Shown: in pieces, positions 26,395 to 36,400 of the stretch | Position numbering within the stretch: position 1 is the stretch's first letter | Layout: each line of letters begins with the position of its first letter | DNA from: Clostridiales bacterium | GTDB lineage: Bacteria; Bacillota; Clostridia; Christensenellales; Aristaeellaceae | Assembly (NCBI GenBank): GCA_015056055.1 | Contig: SVHC01000005.1 | Coordinates: 1 to 64,000 of the forward strand | Direction: 5' to 3' | Length of the DNA: 64,000 nucleotides | The notes under the pieces: generated by a model | The model's input: only the letters and a program-made list of their open reading frames with translations | Told to the model about the DNA's origin: nothing | The model's database searches: none | Translations under genes and position numbers: made by a program

Positions 26395-28305
26395 ATGAAA
26401 TTCACCAAACTGCTTACATGGATATTGGCAATGGTTTTGCTTCTAAGCAACATTGCCCACCCCGCATTCGCAGAAGAAGAACCACAACTTTTTTCCATCG
26501 TTGCAGTTACAGATAATACTATTTGGGTACATACCTCCATCGGTCTTATTCCCTTTGACAAAGAGGGTTCCCCAATTGGAGAAGCGCTTTACCCCGGTGC
26601 AGACTTCTATGCCATCGGGCCGAATGGATATATCTACTACGTGCAGGATGGCGTAATTTTTGAAATGGATGCTTTGGGCAACGAAATTCAAAAATGGAAG
26701 CCGCCCATCGAGCAAATCACAAAGATTCTAGTAAATGAAACCTATATCCTGCTCATGGCAGGTGAAACCGCTGCAACATTAAACCTGAACACCGGCAATT
26801 TTGTTTGGTCGTCCATCGCCGGTTTAACGGATATTGCAGTTTACAATAAGGAGCATTTTATCGTATGCGCAGAAGTAGCAGGCTGTACACTGAGCCTACT
26901 CAAATATACTACGCTGGAAGAAGTTGAATACATCAGCACAGGCGGCATATATCATGGTATATGCTTAAGCGCAGAGGACAGCGGCATATATTGCTACAAC
27001 AACAATAATATTTTCGGTGCAGAAAAAATGAATCGCTCTGCTGCCTTCAAAACCTACGCAACCTTCAAAAAAGAGGGCACCGTGGAATCCGTAATGATGG
27101 ATGATGAAAATATCTATGCCATAACCCATAGCGTAAACGGCTGGAAACTGAACATTCATCCCTTGGAGTATGCAAAGCTTGAAAACCGCAAAACACTTTC
27201 CATTGCTATGCCAACCGCCATGGCAGATGATCGCATTCAAAAAGCTATTGACATATTCACTCAGCGTCACCCTGAATATACCGTAGCATTTACCGGAACA
27301 AGAAAAGCAGAAAAAGTAAAAACGGCTATCATGTCTGCAGAAGAGGGCTACGATATCCTCTATCTTGAAAGTCTTTCCAGTGCCGATTTCAAGTCCAGCG
27401 ACATGCTTCTGGATCTCTCTGACAATGAAGTCATCTCTGAAAATCTTTCGCACTATATAGAAATGCCGTTCCTTTGGGAAAGCGACGGCAGCCTTTTCGG
27501 TCTGCCTTTTATCGTGCAGCCGTGGACTCTTAGGGCATCAAAGGCACAGCTGGACGAATTTGGAATCGAAATCCCGGACAGCTGGACATGGAATGACTTT
27601 TTTGCATTAGCTCCGGCAGCGAAAGAAAACGGCTGTGACTTAATTTCTACAGATATTGACTGGGACGCCCTTCTTTGGCAGTACGAGGGCATGTACTGCG
27701 ATTTTTATAAGGGCACGGGCAATTATGATACTGACGCATTTAACTCCCTTGTACGCGGATGGAAAAATCTGAAAGACGAAGGCATACTATATCTGAACAG
27801 TCCCCCCTTCGAGCACAATCCAAACGGAATATTTGAGTTTTACTCCGTAACATACGGTGAAGACATCGACACGATTTTCCCAATGCCCCTGCTGGATGGA
27901 CAGGCCGCAACACCCATTTTTCTAGCAGGATTGTACGTAAACCGCTTCAGCCAAAATGTAGAAATGGCCGTAGAATTTTTGGAAATCTATAGTTCGTTTG
28001 ACGTCCAACTGGAAGCAGGAAATCTAAATGAACCGATATTGGATACGGACATAACCAACTATCCCGTACTTCAGCGTCTGCAATCTTTGGGCATGACAGA
28101 TTTGGTAAATGCTGCTGCCAATGCCCCAATGGAATTCACCCTACTCTGGCGCGAACTTCTGCGCACAGGCGTTGTATACGAAAGAAATCTGGATTTCACC
28201 CAAAGCATAATAGAACTAAATCAAGATCTTTTCGCCGACAAAATCAGTTTGGAAGAATATTTCGCCGAAGTAAACGAACGTGCTGATTTGATGTACGGCG
28301 AATAG
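26395..28305 (+). CDS. Secreted propeller-like plus solute-binding fusion protein 2
   Basis: This 636-residue paralog of the preceding gene is collinear with it over its full length. The signal peptide ends near AFA-EE (after 26) and there is no lipobox, so it should be released or wall-associated. The propeller-like part covers about 30-265 and the solute-binding part 267-636, sharing the tract IPDSWTWNDFFALAPAA and the C-terminal LLWRELLRTGVVYERN with its partner. AGAGGAG precedes the start, 47 bases after the first paralog. Two tandem copies with differing binding residues suggest different ligands; that is inference. Confidence 0.82.
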   Translation: MKFTKLLTWILAMVLLLSNIAHPAFAEEEPQLFSIVAVTDNTIWVHTSIGLIPFDKEGSPIGEALYPGADFYAIGPNGYIYYVQDGVIFEMDALGNEIQKWKPPIEQITKILVNETYILLMAGETAATLNLNTGNFVWSSIAGLTDIAVYNKEHFIVCAEVAGCTLSLLKYTTLEEVEYISTGGIYHGICLSAEDSGIYCYNNNNIFGAEKMNRSAAFKTYATFKKEGTVESVMMDDENIYAITHSVNGWKLNIHPLEYAKLENRKTLSIAMPTAMADDRIQKAIDIFTQRHPEYTVAFTGTRKAEKVKTAIMSAEEGYDILYLESLSSADFKSSDMLLDLSDNEVISENLSHYIEMPFLWESDGSLFGLPFIVQPWTLRASKAQLDEFGIEIPDSWTWNDFFALAPAAKENGCDLISTDIDWDALLWQYEGMYCDFYKGTGNYDTDAFNSLVRGWKNLKDEGILYLNSPPFEHNPNGIFEFYSVTYGEDIDTIFPMPLLDGQAATPIFLAGLYVNRFSQNVEMAVEFLEIYSSFDVQLEAGNLNEPILDTDITNYPVLQRLQSLGMTDLVNAAANAPMEFTLLWRELLRTGVVYERNLDFTQSIIELNQDLFADKISLEEYFAEVNERADLMYGE

Positions 28306-28326
28306 CAGCAACCTGCGCACAAAATA

Positions 28327-28355
28327 GCGATGCACGGCGAAAAGCCGTGCATCGC
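28327..28355. terminator. Terminator between convergent genes
   Basis: Perfect 12-bp stem (28327-28338 with 28344-28355) and GAAAA loop, between the sigma-factor operon and the leftward isomerase gene. Confidence 0.75.
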
Positions 28356-28376
28356 TTCTTACATTTTATTCGGGTT

Positions 28377-29342
28377 TTATGCCCACCACATACCGCCGAA
28401 GTTTTCAAACATCATGACATCCTTCAGCATGGCAATTGCCTTCATCAGGCCTTCGTTTGCGCTCATGAGGCTGTCCTCATGCTCGATGGAAACGCAGCCG
28501 TCATAGCCGACCATGCGCAGGTTGCTCATCATATCCTTCCATACCTGATGTGCATGACCATAGCCGACCGAGCGGAAAATCCAGGAACGATTGATTTCGT
28601 CGCCGTAGTGCTTGGTATCCAGAACGCCGTTCACTGCGGTGTTGATTTCGTCCACCTTGGTATCCTTCGCATGGAAGAAATAGATGGCGTCGCCCAGTTT
28701 GCGAATGGCTGCAACGGGGTCGATGCCCTGCCAGAACAGGTGGCTCGGGTCGAAGTTTGCGCCGATCACGTCGCCGACTGCCGCGCGCAGCTTCAGCAGC
28801 GTTTCCGGATTGTAGACGCAGAAGCCCGGGTGCATTTCCAGCGCAACTTTTGTTACGCCGTGCGCCTTGGCAAATTCTACCGTCTTCTTCCAGTAAGGAA
28901 TCAGAACTTCGTCCCACTGGTACTTCAGAATCTCGCTGAAATCATCCGGCCAGGGGCAGGTGACCCAGTTGGGGGTCTTGTCTTCCGGAGAGCCGCCGGG
29001 GCAGCCGGAGAAGGTAACTACCGTATTCACACCCAGCTTTTCGGCCAGCAGTACGGCATTTTCGAAATCCTCATGGAACTGCTGCGCGATTTCCTTATTG
29101 GGATGCACAGGATTGCCGTGCGTAGAAAGAGCAGCAATTTCCAGATTGTACTTTTTGAGGGTTTCCTTCATCTCTTCAATCTTTTCGGGATGTGCGAGGA
29201 AATCCTTTGCATCACAGTGGGCTTTTCCGGGGAATCCGCCGCAGCCGATTTCAACAGCCTGAACGCCTGCTTCCGCAAGATATTTGCATGCCTCGTCAAA
29301 CGATTTTTCCGCCAGCAGTACGGCAAAAACACTCAGTTTCAT
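28377..29342 (-). CDS. Sugar phosphate isomerase/epimerase-like TIM-barrel protein
   Basis: This 321-residue protein is of the AP-endonuclease-2/xylose-isomerase-like TIM-barrel superfamily. Metal-binding acidic and histidine residues are visible in VALEMHPGF (E and H), GANFDPSHLFW, FHAKDTK and SIEHEDSLM, in the usual order. Members include epimerases, isomerases and myo-inositol enzymes. The substrate cannot be read from sequence, but the divergent neighbours are huge GH2 enzymes, which points to glycan catabolism. Start at 29342 with AGGAGG upstream. Confidence 0.9.
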   Translation of the reverse strand: MKLSVFAVLLAEKSFDEACKYLAEAGVQAVEIGCGGFPGKAHCDAKDFLAHPEKIEEMKETLKKYNLEIAALSTHGNPVHPNKEIAQQFHEDFENAVLLAEKLGVNTVVTFSGCPGGSPEDKTPNWVTCPWPDDFSEILKYQWDEVLIPYWKKTVEFAKAHGVTKVALEMHPGFCVYNPETLLKLRAAVGDVIGANFDPSHLFWQGIDPVAAIRKLGDAIYFFHAKDTKVDEINTAVNGVLDTKHYGDEINRSWIFRSVGYGHAHQVWKDMMSNLRMVGYDGCVSIEHEDSLMSANEGLMKAIAMLKDVMMFENFGGMWWA

Positions 29343-29382
29343 AGTCTTATAAACGCCTCCTCAGCAGTTTAATCCTAGCATA

Positions 29383-29411
29383 ATTATACGGCAATATTTT
29401 GCAAATTTCAA
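29383..29411 (-). promoter_or_regulatory. Promoter of the isomerase gene
   Basis: Minus strand TTGAAA (complement of 29406-29411), 17-base spacer, TATAAT (complement of 29383-29388). Confidence 0.75.
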
Positions 29412-29432
29412 GTAGGTTTGTATCCGCATCAA

Positions 29433-29460
29433 TTGCAATTCTTTCCGTTTGTGTTATAAT
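29433..29460 (+). promoter_or_regulatory. Promoter of the first GH2 gene
   Basis: TTGCAA (29433-29438), 16-base spacer, TATAAT (29455-29460), 41 bases before the ATG; back to back with the isomerase promoter, so the two transcripts may be co-regulated. Confidence 0.7.
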
Positions 29461-29501
29461 AAACTCATTACAATCCAATTTTTAACGCAAGGAGAATTAC
29501 T

Positions 29502-32500
29502 ATGCTTTACCGCTTTGATGAAAAACTTTGCCTGAACGGTTGGTGGAAATTCAAGCCCCTTTATGAGCGTATCCCGACCTGCGATTTTGTATGCCCGCCC
29601 ACGGATGGATTTGAAAAAGAGGAATATCTCGTTCCTTCCATATTCAATCGTCCCGGCGATGCCATGAAATTCCCCGGTGAATCTTATTATACCAACCACC
29701 GCAGGCACGATCCCCTGATTGCCGACGAAAATGCCGATGTTCTGCTGGATACTTATGGCTATCCCGGACGCTGGTCGAACGCCAAAGCCGCATGGTGCGT
29801 GCGCACGCTGCAATTTTCTCCGAAAAGCAGCAAGCGGTATTTCATCATTTCAGAAGGCGCCGGCCCGCAGGCCACGCTTTTCGTGAACGACAAAAAAATC
29901 GCCGTGCAGTACGACCCCACGCTGCCCTTTACTGCTGAGGTAACGGATGCGCTGAAAGACGGCGAAAACACCATCGCTTATCTGATCGAGGATTACGAAT
30001 ACGTCGGCGGCGAAGATTCCCGCATGACGCGCTGGCCTTCCGGCGGCATTACGCATGGCATCTGCGGTCTGTGGCAGGATGTATATCTCACCGAACGCGA
30101 TGCGGTCTATGTTGAGGACATTACCATCGTAACTTCCGTCCGAAAAAAGACTATTTCCCTGCGTTTTGATATGGTCAACGCATCCGAGTCCGCATTTGCC
30201 GGAAAAATCAGCTTTTCTGCTGACGGCTGGAACCACGAAGAGAAAAACGCCATTTCCGGCGAGGTCGCCGCGCAGCTTGCACCCAGCGAAAAAGCATCAT
30301 TTACGGCAGAGCTTGCCTGGGAAAATCCCCGTCTGTGGGATCCTGCCGATCCTAAGCTTTATATGCTGACCGCATTCCTCGTTTCCGAAGGCGGCGCGCA
30401 GTCTGCCCTCTGCCACGAAAGATTCGGCTTCCGCGAAATCTGGATTGACGGTGACCGCATCATGATGAACTCCTTCCCGCTGCATCTGTTTGCCGACTGG
30501 GGACACCGCGTAACGCTTCACCCCTTCACGCGCGGCTGGGTCAAGAAATGGTTCGGCATGATGCGCGATTATAACCTGAATCATTCCCGCCTGCATACCG
30601 CGCCGCATCCGGAATTTATGCTTGAAATGGCCGACGAAGCCGGTATCATGATCACAGACGAAACCGCGATATTCGGCAGCGGCGGCGGTCAAGCGCCCAT
30701 GCTCGATGAATTCTGGGAGCATGCCCGCAATCATGTGAAAAACTTTGTAGCCCGCGATAAGAACCATCCCTGCCTCGTTCTATGGAGCTGCGAAAACGAA
30801 ATGCGCTGGCTGAGCCAGGGCGTTGACAAATGCAAACGATATTTACCCGAAATCCGCGCGCTTTTCAACGAGCTTGACCCCACCCGTCCCGCCTATCACG
30901 AGGGCGACAGCTCCATGTGGAATGAAGCAGAACAGGATATCATCAGCCGCCATTACGGCAAGGAATGCTCCGGCCTTGGCTGGTGGGACAAGTCCCGTCC
31001 GCTGACCTCCGGCGAAATCGGCCTTTTCCACTACATGGGACCGAACAACACGCTGCAGCTGGGCGGTGACTCTGTATGGGAAGATGTAAATAACATCGTT
31101 CGCTTTGCCGTGGATGAAACCGCGCTTCTTGTAAACGACGCCCGCGCAAACGGCGTAAGCGCGCTTTGCCCTTGGAACTTCTCGTGCCTTGTAAATCTGC
31201 GCCAGCATCCGGAAAAGCACTTCGAATATGAGGATTTCACCGCGCCCGGCATCAAGCCGCTGTTCGCACGCAAAAACACCTGCGAATTCGCCTACTGGGA
31301 AGAAGGCAAAGGTTACGTTCAGCCGCCCATGACGGAATCCATTCAGTTCATGTTCCGCCCGTTTGCAGCTATTGATCTGTCCATGCGCACAAGTTACTTT
31401 GCCAACCGTCCGCTTGTAAAGCACTATACCTTTGTCAACGACCTGCCGCGCGACATTGAAAACGCCATGGCAAACGTTTCCATCGTTTATGAGGGCGGTT
31501 CATTCACACAGTCCGTTTCCATCTCGGTAAAGCGCGGACTGCGCACCGAAGCAACCTTTGATCTCACGCACGATTATCCCGCAGGTCCTGCGCAGATCCG
31601 CATTGAAGTCAAAGATGGCGATACCGTGCTGGATGCATGGGCACGCGATATCTCCCTTGATGCATTCACCACGGAAAAGGATCTACCCCATGCCTATGTT
31701 CTGGGCGACGGTTCTTCCGAAGGTTTGCTGAACCTCCTCGGCTGCGGATTCACCCGCATCGAAGCAATCGGCGACGCACCCGAAGGCTCCGTCGTTGTAC
31801 TCGAGCGCAATACCGTGCGTCCCGCATCCACGCTGAACCGTGATATTCAGGTTTTCTGCAAAAACGGCGGCAGAGTTATCCTTCTGGAGCAGACCTTCTC
31901 CGTATTCCCCGGCATCACCATGGAACAGAAGCCGCTGCTCACCGCATTCTCCCGCGATGCATTCAGCCCGGTACTGGACCGCGTTCCCGACCTTTCCCTG
32001 CGCTATTGGGGCGATGATGCGTATAGCCTGCTTTCCGGCAATTCCTATGTTGTCCGCAATGTATATAAAAAGGATGCCTGCGAGCGCATGCACATTATCG
32101 CCGATTCCGGCGAAGGCAACTTCGGTTCCGGTGACCTGGAAAGCGCAGCCGCATTTGCACTTGAAGAGGGAAATGGTATTGTTTATGCCTGTCAGTTCCT
32201 TCTGACGGAAAAGTACGAACTCGTTTCCGCTGCAGGCCGCATCATGGCAAACCTTCTGCACGCTGCAAAGGATTACAAGAAACCCGACGAAGTTTCCGTT
32301 CTTATTTCCCGCGGCGGCGAAAATCTGGATGCACTGCTGGAACAGGTAAAATCCGGCGGAATCCTGCTTGCCTCCGAAGCCACCGAAGAAGCCGTTGCAA
32401 AAATCGGCAAGGCTGCCGGTATTAACCTTACCACCTGCATCGAACCTGAAGGAACCTACAACTGTATCAAAGCGGGTACTTTCCCCGAACTTTCCGGACT

Positions 32501-33392
32501 TTCCAACGCCGACATCTGCGGTATTACGCGTGTCAACTACTGCCCGGAAGAAGCCGTAAACCATATCATTGCGCCGCATGTGATGCAGTTTGCCGACGGA
32601 ATGGAACCCCTGCTCGTAACCGCGCCGAAGAGCTGCCTGCGTCCGTTCTTCCAGTACGGCTGCTCGTCTGAAATCATGCGCACATATACTGTAACCCGTT
32701 ACGGCTTTGAGGATATCGAACCGACCTATGTTATCATGGGCAGCGTGCGCATAGGCGAAGGAACGGTATATGTATCCACCTACGTCAATCCCGATCCGAA
32801 CGGAGCAATCTATTCCCGCATGTACAATGTCCTTCTGCGTAATCTCTCCCACTCCGCGCTTGGAAGCAGTCCTCTGGACGGCGAATGCGCCGCATTCACT
32901 GCTGCAGCCGGAACCGGAAAACCGATGCGCCTGTATACGCTTAGCGACAAGCTTGACGAAGTCGAACGTATGCTGACTGCCTGCGGCTATCAGGTAGAAC
33001 GCATGAATCCGAAGCCCTTGCTTGACATGTATGACTTTGAAACCATCAAGTGCAAAGGAGAACCCTTCACCTCGCCCGACGGAAAGGCAGTCATCATCTA
33101 TTACACAGTCACCTCTCCCACTGCGCGTAAGCTGGAAAAGAATGACCTCGGTCTTCCGGACCCGATGGCGCAGACCTTCCTTGATATGGAAATCGAGGGC
33201 GAGGCGGAACTGTTTGTGAACGCCGTATCCTGCGGCACTGCCAAGGGAAATGCCACCTTCTCGGACATCACAATCGAAGGCGGATTCAACCACGTATTTA
33301 TCATTTTCCGTCCCGAAAAAGCAGGAAGTACCCTTTCCATGCAGTGGCGCAATATCATGCATGAGCCGGAAGGTTCCTTCCGCATCGGATAA
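29502..33392 (+). CDS. Large glycoside hydrolase family 2-type protein (copy 1)
   Basis: This 1,296-residue cytoplasmic protein has no signal peptide. Residues ~1-200 form a GH2 sugar-binding jelly roll (SPKSSKRYFIISEG, then GGITHGICGLWQDVYL), ~200-315 the Ig-like middle domain, and ~315-620 the TIM barrel. The acid/base is E433 (WSCENEMRW), and the nucleophile candidate is E505 in TSGEIGLFHY. A further ~670 residues are unlike ordinary GH2. They include two class-I-amidotransferase-like alpha/beta segments (GDGSSEGLLNLLG around 725 and SRGGENLDALLEQVKSGG around 940) and a final beta domain ending FIIFRPEKAGSTLSMQWRN. The substrate could be a beta-galactoside, glucuronide or mannoside. A strong ribosome site, AAGGAG, precedes the ATG. 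Confidence 0.88.
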   Translation: MLYRFDEKLCLNGWWKFKPLYERIPTCDFVCPPTDGFEKEEYLVPSIFNRPGDAMKFPGESYYTNHRRHDPLIADENADVLLDTYGYPGRWSNAKAAWCVRTLQFSPKSSKRYFIISEGAGPQATLFVNDKKIAVQYDPTLPFTAEVTDALKDGENTIAYLIEDYEYVGGEDSRMTRWPSGGITHGICGLWQDVYLTERDAVYVEDITIVTSVRKKTISLRFDMVNASESAFAGKISFSADGWNHEEKNAISGEVAAQLAPSEKASFTAELAWENPRLWDPADPKLYMLTAFLVSEGGAQSALCHERFGFREIWIDGDRIMMNSFPLHLFADWGHRVTLHPFTRGWVKKWFGMMRDYNLNHSRLHTAPHPEFMLEMADEAGIMITDETAIFGSGGGQAPMLDEFWEHARNHVKNFVARDKNHPCLVLWSCENEMRWLSQGVDKCKRYLPEIRALFNELDPTRPAYHEGDSSMWNEAEQDIISRHYGKECSGLGWWDKSRPLTSGEIGLFHYMGPNNTLQLGGDSVWEDVNNIVRFAVDETALLVNDARANGVSALCPWNFSCLVNLRQHPEKHFEYEDFTAPGIKPLFARKNTCEFAYWEEGKGYVQPPMTESIQFMFRPFAAIDLSMRTSYFANRPLVKHYTFVNDLPRDIENAMANVSIVYEGGSFTQSVSISVKRGLRTEATFDLTHDYPAGPAQIRIEVKDGDTVLDAWARDISLDAFTTEKDLPHAYVLGDGSSEGLLNLLGCGFTRIEAIGDAPEGSVVVLERNTVRPASTLNRDIQVFCKNGGRVILLEQTFSVFPGITMEQKPLLTAFSRDAFSPVLDRVPDLSLRYWGDDAYSLLSGNSYVVRNVYKKDACERMHIIADSGEGNFGSGDLESAAAFALEEGNGIVYACQFLLTEKYELVSAAGRIMANLLHAAKDYKKPDEVSVLISRGGENLDALLEQVKSGGILLASEATEEAVAKIGKAAGINLTTCIEPEGTYNCIKAGTFPELSGLSNADICGITRVNYCPEEAVNHIIAPHVMQFADGMEPLLVTAPKSCLRPFFQYGCSSEIMRTYTVTRYGFEDIEPTYVIMGSVRIGEGTVYVSTYVNPDPNGAIYSRMYNVLLRNLSHSALGSSPLDGECAAFTAAAGTGKPMRLYTLSDKLDEVERMLTACGYQVERMNPKPLLDMYDFETIKCKGEPFTSPDGKAVIIYYTVTSPTARKLEKNDLGLPDPMAQTFLDMEIEGEAELFVNAVSCGTAKGNATFSDITIEGGFNHVFIIFRPEKAGSTLSMQWRNIMHEPEGSFRIG

Positions 33393-33428
33393 CACTCACG
33401 CATATACATTACACCGAAGGAGAAATAT

Positions 33429-36400
33429 ATGCTGTACCGGTTTGATGAAAAACGCTGTCTGAACGGCTGGTGGAAAATCAAGCCCCTGTACGAAGGTGCA
33501 GATGCATGCGAATACTCTGTCCCGCCCACAGACGGCTTTGAAGAACATGAATTTCTTGTGCCTTCCTTTTACAACAAACCAGGCGACGCCGTAAAGCATG
33601 CCGGAGATGCATACTACACCCGCTATCCGTGGCGCGATAAACGCGTTCTGGATGAAAATGCCGATAATCTTTTCGACACCTTTGAATATCCCGTGTGCTG
33701 GACGGCTGCGCCCGCCGCATGGATTGCGCGCACGCTTGACATCTGCAAAAAGCCGGGCAAACGCTATTTCATCATTGCCGAGGCAGCAGGACCCATTGCC
33801 ACTCTCTTTGTAAACGGACAGAAGCTGGCAGTTCATCATGACAATACGCTGCCCTTCCCCGTCGAAATCACCGATGCCATCACGGATGGCGAAAACAGCA
33901 TCGCATACCTGATTGAAGATTACGACATGGTCAGCGAAACAAAAACGCGCTGGCCTTCCGGCGAAATCGCATATCTGGTTCGCGGTCTGTGGCAGGATGT
34001 TTATCTGATTGAACGCGACGAAATTTATATCGAGGATATCACCATTGTGACATCCGTGCGTGAAAAAACCTTCTCCGTCCGTTTTGATGCCGTAAATTCC
34101 TCCGAATCTCCGTTCGAGGGATATATCCGCTTCTGCGCTGACGGCTGGAATCATGATGAGAAAAATGCTGTTTCCGGTGAAATTGCACTTTCCGCTGCTT
34201 CCGGTGAAAAGGTGACGGTTTCCTCCGAACTTTGCTGGGAGAATCCTCGCCTTTGGGATACCGATACGCCGAATCTCTATATGCTGACAGCACAGCTGGT
34301 TTCCTCCTGCGGAAAAACAATTTCTGTTTCTCATGAACGTTTCGGCTTCCGCGAAGTGTGGATTGACGGCAGCGACATTATGCTCAATTCCCATCCGGTT
34401 CACCTGTTTTCCGATTGGGGTCACCGCATCACGCTGCATCCCTTCACACGCGGCTGGGTAGCAAAGTGGCTTGGCATGATTCGCGATTACAACATGAACC
34501 ATTCCCGACTGCATACCGCGCCGCACCCGGAATTTATTCTGGAAATGGCCGATGAAGCCGGTATCATGATTACAAACGAGGCCGCTCTGCATGGCAGCGG
34601 AAATACGCAGGGCGTTATGCTGGACGAATATTGGGAACATGCCTTCCGGCATATTGAGCGTTTTGTCGCACGCGATAAAAACCATCCCTGCCTGGTGCTG
34701 TGGAGCTGCGGAAATGAAATGCGCTTTTTGAGCGAAGGCATGGACAAATGCCGCAAGCAGCTTCCGGAAATCCGCGCGCTGTTTAACCGCCTCGACCCCA
34801 CCCGTCCCGCCTATCACGAAGGCGACAGCTCTATGTGGAATGAATCGGAGCAGGATATCGTCAGCCGCCATTATGGTAAGGAATGTTCCGGCATGGGGTG
34901 GTGGGACAAATCCCGCCCGCTCTCCTCGGGCGAAATGGGACTTTTCCACTATGCTGCCCCGAACAACACGCTGCAGTTGGGCGGCGACACCGTTTGGGAA
35001 AATATGCTCAACGTGGTTCGCTATTCGACGGAAGAACTTGGCCTTCTGGTCAACGACTGCCGCGCAAACGGCGTTGCCACCATAGGCCCGTGGAACTTCT
35101 CTGCCCATATCAATCTGCGTACCAATAAGGACAAACGCTTCGAATACGAGGATTACACCACGCCCGGACCGAAGCCGCTGATTGCACGCAGAAACACCTG
35201 CGAATTCGTTTACTGGGAGGAAGGCAAGGGCTACACCCGCCCGCCCATGACCGATTCCATTCCGTTCATGTTCCGTCCGTTTGCGGCCGTTGATCTTTCC
35301 ATGCGCACAAGCTATTTCGCCAATCGTCCGCTTGTGAAGCACTACACCTTTGTAAATGATCTGAACCGCGATGTGGAAAATGCGTTAGCCCGTGTATCCG
35401 TGATCTTTGAAGGCGGCTGCTTTGCAAGCACCGCCCGCATTTCGGTAAAACGCGGCATGCGCACCGAAGCGGACTTTGACCTGACGCACGATTATCCCGC
35501 CGGTCCGGCAAAACTTCTGATTGAGGTCACCGATGGCGACATTGTTCTTGACAGTTGGTCCCGCGACATTACGCTGGACTCCTTCACGGAAGAAAAGAAT
35601 CTTCCCAAGGTGTTCGTCATGGGCGACGGTTCCTCTGAGGGGCTGCTCAATCTGCTTGGCTGTAAATATGAACGGATTGCTTCCATCAATGAAGCGCCTG
35701 CCGCCTCTATTGTTCTGGTCGAGCGGAACACCGTGCGCCCCGGTTCCACAATGAATCACGACATGATTGCCTTCTGCAAAAACGGCGGCCGAGTTATTCT
35801 GATGGAGCAGACATTCTCCGCATTCCCCGGAATCCGGATGGAGCAAAAAGCACTGCTTACCGCATTCACGCGCGACTCTTTCAGCCCTGTTCTGAACAGA
35901 GTCCCGGATATCGCGCTGCGCTACTGGGGCGATGACCCGTACAGCTTGCTTTCGGGCAATTCCTACGTCGTCAAAAACGTGTACAAAAAAGATGCCTGCG
36001 AGCGCATGCATGTTATCGTCGATTCCGGCGAAGGCAATTTCGGCTCCGGCGACCTGGAAAGCGCAGCGGTATTCTCCCTTGAAGAAGGTGACGGCATCAT
36101 CTATGCCTGCCAGCTGCTTTTGACGGAAAAGTACGAACTTGTATCTGCCGCAGGCCGACTGATGGCCAATCTGCTCCACGCGGCGAAAGCTTATCGCAAA
36201 ACAGAGGAACGTCCTGTTGCTGTCTCCCGCGGCGGCGAGAATCTGGATGCACTGCTGGAGGATGTAAAATCGGGCGGTACGCTTCTGGTAACCGAAGCCT
36301 CTGAAGGTGCCATCACCAAAATCGGACAGGCCGCAGGTATTCCTTTGACTGCATATGTTGAGCCCGAAGGTACCTTCAATTGCATAAAAGCCGGAGTTTT

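Noticed and set aside
28377..29342. Isomerase gene as part of the sigma-factor operon
   Set aside because: It is on the opposite strand, separated by a strong terminator, and has its own promoter back to back with the GH2 promoter.
31683..35342. Long minus-strand open frames (570 and 648 codons) opposite the GH2 genes
   Set aside because: They mirror the duplicated GH2 genes and share the same duplication pattern; no recognisable protein.
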